A DNA stretch of 64,000 nt. Origin: Actinomadura citrea (lineage in GTDB: Bacteria; Actinomycetota; Actinomycetes; Streptosporangiales; Streptosporangiaceae). How positions within the stretch are numbered: position 1 is the stretch's first letter; every line of letters begins with the position of its first letter. The position numbers were made by a program, and so were the translations under genes. Shown here piece after piece: positions 58,234-64,000 of this stretch. The notes beneath the pieces were generated by a model. The model made no database searches, was not told the DNA's origin, and saw only the letters and a program-made list of their open reading frames with translations. Where the stretch lies: assembly GCF_013409045.1 (NCBI RefSeq), contig NZ_JACCBT010000001.1, positions 4,588,001 to 4,652,000 on the forward strand. Reading direction: 5' to 3'.

Positions 58234-58659
58234 ATGCTGCGGGGATTCGCCACCATCAACTTCTGGGCGGACGACCTGGAGGCGGCCAAGGACTGGTACG
58301 CCGACCTGCTGGGGGCCCAGCCGTACTACCGCGTCGCCGGCCCGGACGGCCGCGCCGCCTACTACGAGTTCCGGGTGGGCGACTACGAGCACGAGCTGGG
58401 GCTGGTCGACGCCCGGTTCCGTCCGGGAGGGCCGCCGGCGGGTCCGGGCGGGGCGGTTATGTACTGGCACGTGGACGACCTGGAGGCGGCGGTGGAGCGG
58501 CTGCTGGGCATGGGCGCGCGGCTGCACGAGAAGATCACCGAGCGGGGCGAGGGGACGGGGTTCGTGACCGCGTCGGTGGTGGACCCGTTCGGCAACGTGC
58601 TGGGCGTGATGTCCAACCCGCACTACCTGGAGGTGCTGGCCGAGGGCGCGCAGCGCTGA
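58234..58659 (+). CDS. VOC-family (glyoxalase/bleomycin-resistance-like) protein
   Basis: 141 residues, one full VOC unit: FATINFWADDLEAAKDWYADLLGAQPYYRVAGPDGRAAYYEFRVGDYEHELGLVD and MYWHVDDLEAAVERLLGMGARL...VVDPFGNVLGVMSNPHY. Metal ligands (Glu/His positions) plausible. GGGAGG precedes the ATG. Could bind or modify a small toxic molecule; regulated by the divergent WYL protein. Confidence 0.9.
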   Translation: MLRGFATINFWADDLEAAKDWYADLLGAQPYYRVAGPDGRAAYYEFRVGDYEHELGLVDARFRPGGPPAGPGGAVMYWHVDDLEAAVERLLGMGARLHEKITERGEGTGFVTASVVDPFGNVLGVMSNPHYLEVLAEGAQR

Positions 58660-58702
58660 GGTCGCCCCGGCGGCCCGCCGGGTGCCGGCGGGCCGGGGCG
58701 GG

Positions 58703-61012
<2,310 letters not shown>

Positions 61013-61030
61013 GGGCTTCCTCAATCGCTT

Positions 61031-61078
61031 GATATCTTAGGGCGTAAAGAATTCTTCGGTTTCGATAGTTTATGGCAT
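61031..61078. promoter_or_regulatory. AT-rich promoter/operator of the UvrA-like and TetR genes
   Basis: A markedly AT-rich island in GC-rich DNA containing the perfect palindrome AAGAATTCTT (61047-61056), with GGCGTAA and TTATGGCATAA flanking. Suits a TetR-controlled divergent promoter. Confidence 0.55.
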
Positions 61079-61091
61079 AAGGAGATGCACG

Positions 61092-61901
61092 TTGGTCGTC
61101 TTCGCCGGGCAGGGCGACCCCCGCCGCTCGATGGACCTGCTGTGGCGCGGCGCGGACGCGCCCCGCACGGGGCCGGGGCCGCGGCCGGGGCTGAGCGTGG
61201 AGGTGATCGTGGACACCGCGATCGCCGTCGCGGACGCCGAGGGGATGGCGGCGCTGTCGATGCGCGCGGTCGGGGAGCGGCTCGGGCGCACGGCGATGGC
61301 CCTGTACACCTACGTGCCAGGCAAGGCCGAGCTGGTGGACCTGATGTACGACCGCGCGCTGGCCGAGCTGCCCGGCGGCTACGACGCCGCGGACGGCTGG
61401 CGGGCGGCGCTGACCCGGTGGGCGCAGGACTCCTGGGATTTCTACCTGCGGCATCCGTGGATGCTGCAGGTGTCGCAGGCGCGCCCGGTGCTCGGCCCGA
61501 ACGAGTACCGGGCGCTGGAGGCGCTGCTGGGCGTGCTGGCCCCCACCGGGCTTCCGGCGCGGCGGGTGCGGCGCGCCGTGTCGGCGCTGTCGAGCGTGGT
61601 GCGCGGCGCGGCACAGACCCTCGCCGAGTCGCGGCAGGCGGTGCGGGCCACGGGCCTGTCGGAGGAGCAGTGGTGGTACGGCCGGGCCGGGGCCCTGGAG
61701 GCGCTGGCGCCCGGGTTCACCGAGCGCTTCCCGCTGGTGGCCCGGCTGAACGCCGAGGACGCCCTCGGCGGCGCCGAGGACGTCCCCTATCTGGAGCAGG
61801 CGGCGCGGGAGGCGTTCGAGGGCGGCCTGGCGCTGGTCCTGGACGGCATCGCCGCCTCCCTCGCCGCCCAGGGCGACCCCGGCGCGGCCGCTGACGGCTG
61901 A
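61092..61901 (+). CDS. TetR-family repressor (TetR_C type)
   Basis: 269 residues from TTG 61092, which has AAGGAG seven bases upstream; ATG 61131 is a weaker alternative. LSVEVIVDTAIAVADAEGMAALSMRAVGERLGRTAMALYTYVPGKAELVDLMYD is the N-domain of the tetracycline-repressor-like group (LYTYVPGKAEL), with a long C-domain (WRAALTRWAQDSWDFYLRHPWML). Likely represses the divergent UvrA-like gene and is released by the drug it protects against. Confidence 0.92.
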   Translation: MVVFAGQGDPRRSMDLLWRGADAPRTGPGPRPGLSVEVIVDTAIAVADAEGMAALSMRAVGERLGRTAMALYTYVPGKAELVDLMYDRALAELPGGYDAADGWRAALTRWAQDSWDFYLRHPWMLQVSQARPVLGPNEYRALEALLGVLAPTGLPARRVRRAVSALSSVVRGAAQTLAESRQAVRATGLSEEQWWYGRAGALEALAPGFTERFPLVARLNAEDALGGAEDVPYLEQAAREAFEGGLALVLDGIAASLAAQGDPGAAADG

Positions 61902-61904
61902 AGG

Positions 61905-62402
61905 TCAGCCGAAGATCGCGACGGGGTCGCCGGTGAGCCAGACGTTGTCGATGACGACGCGGCGCATCACCCAGCCGGGCCCGTCCCCGGCGCGGACGAG
62001 GTCGACGTCGTAGAGGTTCTTCAGCAGGGCGTGCACGGACCGGTCGGCGGTGAGCAGGTGCTGGGCCTCGACCAGCGCGGTCAGGCGGGCGGTGCCGCCG
62101 TCGACCTCGACGCGGGGGTTGGCGACCTGGTGGGTGGTGGTCACCCGCCCTTCGAATCCGCGCAGGATCGTGTCGACGATCGTGTCGCGCCCGGTCATGA
62201 GCGGCGGCTCGCCGCCCCACGTCGCGGCGGCCGGGCGGAAGTCCAGCACGGAGTCCTCGGCGAACGCGGAGGCCAGCAGCGCGCGGTCCGCCAGGTCCTG
62301 GCCGAGCCCGAACCGGTACAGCGCGTCGACGATCTCGGCGCGGTCGCGCAGCTCGGTGGCGCCGGCGTCGGCGGCCAGGGCGTGCGGGCGGGTGACGTAC
62401 AC
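61905..62402 (-). CDS. SnoaL-like (NTF2-fold) protein
   Basis: 165 residues from GTG 62402 (CAGGAG upstream). RAEIVDALYRFGLGQDLADRALLASAFAEDSVLDFRP, FEGRVTTTHQVANPRVEVDGGTARLTALVEAQHLL and a C-terminal strand WVMRRVVIDNVWLTGDP define the SnoaL_4 cone fold. Members are cyclases, hydratases or ring hydroxylases without cofactor; role unassigned. Convergent with TetR (three bases apart) and divergent from LysR. Confidence 0.9.
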   Translation of the reverse strand: MYVTRPHALAADAGATELRDRAEIVDALYRFGLGQDLADRALLASAFAEDSVLDFRPAAATWGGEPPLMTGRDTIVDTILRGFEGRVTTTHQVANPRVEVDGGTARLTALVEAQHLLTADRSVHALLKNLYDVDLVRAGDGPGWVMRRVVIDNVWLTGDPVAIFG

Positions 62403-62475
62403 GGCTGTTCTCCTGCGGGTCGGGTGTCGGTGGCGCGTCCAGCCTCGCGGCGGGCGCCGTGGCGATCAACGCCGC

Positions 62476-62511
62476 ATCGTGCAACGATCGTGAATCCACG
62501 CTTAACGATCG
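62476..62511. promoter_or_regulatory. LysR binding-site candidates
   Basis: ATCGT-GCA-ACGAT (62476-62488) and two copies of AACGATCG (62483-62490, 62504-62511) 21 bases apart, two helical turns, between the SnoaL and LysR starts. Confidence 0.5.
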
Positions 62512-62522
62512 GGGGGTGCGGG

Positions 62523-63344
62523 GTGCTGGAGCGGCATGAGATCGAGGCGTTGCTGGTGCTGGCCGAGGAGCTGCACTTCGGGCGGACGGCCGAGCGGCTG
62601 GGCGTGTCGACGGCGCGGGTCAGCCAGACGATCCGCGGGCTGGAGCGCCGGGTGGGGACGCGGCTGTTCGACCGGACGTCGCGGCGGGTGGAGCCGACCC
62701 CGGCGGGAGCGCGGCTGGCCGGTGAGCTCGGTCCGGCGTGGGAGCGGATCGGCGCCGCGGTGCGGCGGGCCGTCGAGGAGGGGCGCGGGGTCACCGGCAC
62801 GCTGACGGCCGCGTTCACCGACGCGGCGGCGGGGCAGCTTCTGGCCGGCGCGGCCGAGCTGCTGCGCGCGCGGGAGCCGGGCTGCCGGGTGGTGCTGCGG
62901 GAGGCGCGGCCCGGGCAGGTCGCGGCGTGGCTGCGCGACGGCGGGGCCGAGGTGTGCCTGGCGGCGTTCCCGCTGGAGGAGCCGGGCGTGGCGGCCGGTC
63001 CGGTGCTGGTGCGGGAGGCGCGCATGCTGGCCGTCCCGTCCGGGCATCCGTTCGCGCGGCGCGCCGCGGTGTCGCGGGCGGATCTGGCCCGGGTGGACGT
63101 GCTGCCCGAGCCGCCCGGGGCGTCGGCGGCGGAGCTGCTCACACGCGTCGGCGCGGGTGAGGGGGTGCTGTGCGTGGGCGCGCACACCCGCCGCTACCAC
63201 GCGCGTCCCGACGTCGCCTACGTGCCGCTCGACGACGCGCCGCCGCTGGAGTGGGGCCTGGCGTGGCGGGCGGGCGCCGAGACGGCCCGGGTCCGCGCGT
63301 TCGCCCGCGCGGCCGTGGACCTGCTCGCCGCCGGCGACGGCTGA
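62523..63344 (+). CDS. LysR-family regulator
   Basis: 273 residues from GTG 62523. LERHEIEALLVLAEELHFGRTAERLGVSTARVSQTIRGLERRVGTRLFDRTSRRVEPTPAG is the HTH; the effector domain is somewhat short. Divergent from the SnoaL-like gene, its likely target. Confidence 0.92.
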   Translation: MLERHEIEALLVLAEELHFGRTAERLGVSTARVSQTIRGLERRVGTRLFDRTSRRVEPTPAGARLAGELGPAWERIGAAVRRAVEEGRGVTGTLTAAFTDAAAGQLLAGAAELLRAREPGCRVVLREARPGQVAAWLRDGGAEVCLAAFPLEEPGVAAGPVLVREARMLAVPSGHPFARRAAVSRADLARVDVLPEPPGASAAELLTRVGAGEGVLCVGAHTRRYHARPDVAYVPLDDAPPLEWGLAWRAGAETARVRAFARAAVDLLAAGDG

Positions 63345-63425
63345 CCGGGCGGCGCACGGCGTGTGAAGTGCGTCTCTCGGACGCGCCGGACGTCACATCG
63401 GGGCCGCCGAAAGCCTCCTGTAGGT

Positions 63426-64000
63426 ATGGAGACTTTCGCGGTCCAGCCGCGCGACATGACCTGCCGCACCCTCCTGTACGCCCCCCACCACGCGTTCCGC
63501 CGGGACCTGGACCGGCTCACGGCGGCCGCGGCGGCGGGCAAGGGCCGGGCGTCGCACGTGCGCGCGGGCTGGGAGAACCTCAAGGAGCAGATCCGCCTGC
63601 ACCAGGAGCTGGAGGACGGGTGGCTGTGGCCGCGGGTGGAGCGCGCGGTGGCGGGGCGCCGGGCCGAGCGGGCCGTGCTGGAGGAGGTACGCGCCGACCA
63701 CGCCCGGCTGGCCCCGCTGATCGCCCGCGTCGACGAGGCGATGGGAGGCGCGGCAGGGCAGGACGCGGCGGGGGCGGGCGACCTGCCGGCCGCGGTGCGG
63801 GAGCTGCGCGAGGCGTTGGAGCGGTACCTGCTGCACGAGGAGAGGAGTGCGCTGCCGCTGGCGGAGTCGGTACTGGCGGTTGCGGAGTGGCGGGCGCTGG
63901 CCGCCGAGGCGCAGGGCCGCTGCGAGGCCGGGACACCGCTGTTCGTCCCGTGGGTGGTGGACGGGATCGGGCCGGTGGAGCGCAGCCGGTTCCTCACGGC
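63426..64000 (+). CDS. Hemerythrin-like (HHE) protein, cut by window edge
   Basis: 191 codons are visible from ATG 63426, open to the edge. METFAVQPRDMTCRTLLYAP then HHAFRRDLDRL, IRLHQELEDGWLWP, EVRADHARLAPLI and YLLHEERSALPLAE place His/Glu ligands on four helices at hemerythrin-like spacing, so a di-iron O2- or NO-binding fold is expected. The C-terminus lies outside the window. No regulator is adjacent on the left except the LysR gene 80 bases upstream. Confidence 0.82.
   Translation, partial: METFAVQPRDMTCRTLLYAPHHAFRRDLDRLTAAAAAGKGRASHVRAGWENLKEQIRLHQELEDGWLWPRVERAVAGRRAERAVLEEVRADHARLAPLIARVDEAMGGAAGQDAAGAGDLPAAVRELREALERYLLHEERSALPLAESVLAVAEWRALAAEAQGRCEAGTPLFVPWVVDGIGPVERSRFLT

Overview
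The window is very GC-rich DNA from a filamentous-type actinomycete. GTG and TTG starts are common, several promoters look leaderless, and the gene content includes an F420-dependent luciferase-like monooxygenase, WYL and ECF regulators and many TetR/MarR/LysR/AraC proteins. A Streptosporangiales (Actinomadura-like) or Streptomyces-like host fits, but I cannot fix the genus from sequence alone. I see no rRNA or tRNA genes. Nearly everything is accessory: many small units of one regulator beside one to three enzymes or exporters, usually divergent around a visible dyad operator.

Layout. (1) 1-9811: end of a flavin monooxygenase, cupin/TetR pair with a four-copy operator array, DHFR-like reductase and AraC, NAD-binding oxidoreductase and AraC, drug exporter and TetR, amidase. 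(2) 10051-25930: a mobile-element graveyard. A coiled-coil KfrA/TnpT-like protein with a double dyad upstream is followed by an intact-looking 6.8-kb Tn3-family transposon (12030-18831) with 39-bp terminal repeats and TTTAC target duplications. It carries tnpA (broken by a frameshift), a serine resolvase with res site, and a TetR plus Gfo/Idh/MocA oxidoreductase cargo. Right of it lie a fragment of a different Tn3-type transposase, an NmrA-like/LysR pair, a MerR/SDR pair, rearranged exporter fragments, a tyrosine recombinase and a three-repeat orphan CRISPR remnant of type I-E spacing. (3) 25934-45200: exporters, PhzF-like isomerase, nitroreductase, GNAT, phosphotransferase and LLM monooxygenase, esterase and FAD oxidase, ECF sigma factor, quinone oxidoreductase, AraC, interspersed with IS5- and IS256-type transposase remnants. 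(4) 45679-47821: a 41-residue zinc-ribbon protein and a three-gene overlapping cassette (small membrane peptide, ECF sigma factor, acidic partner). (5) 47923-64000: GNAT, epoxide hydrolase with WYL regulator, tandem VOC protein, DUF1062 protein with a structured leader, an orphaned histidine kinase whose response regulator is cut to 20 codons, a membrane protein, rifampicin monooxygenase rox with a rifamycin-associated element upstream, MarR, WYL/VOC, UvrA-like resistance ATPase with TetR, SnoaL/LysR and a hemerythrin-like protein.

Functionally the window reads as a drug/xenobiotic response region: three multidrug exporters, rox, a UvrA-like drug-resistance ATPase, a GNAT of aminoglycoside-acetyltransferase type, an epoxide hydrolase and several flavin or NAD(P) enzymes, each under its own local one-component regulator, with transposon activity explaining the broken pieces between them.
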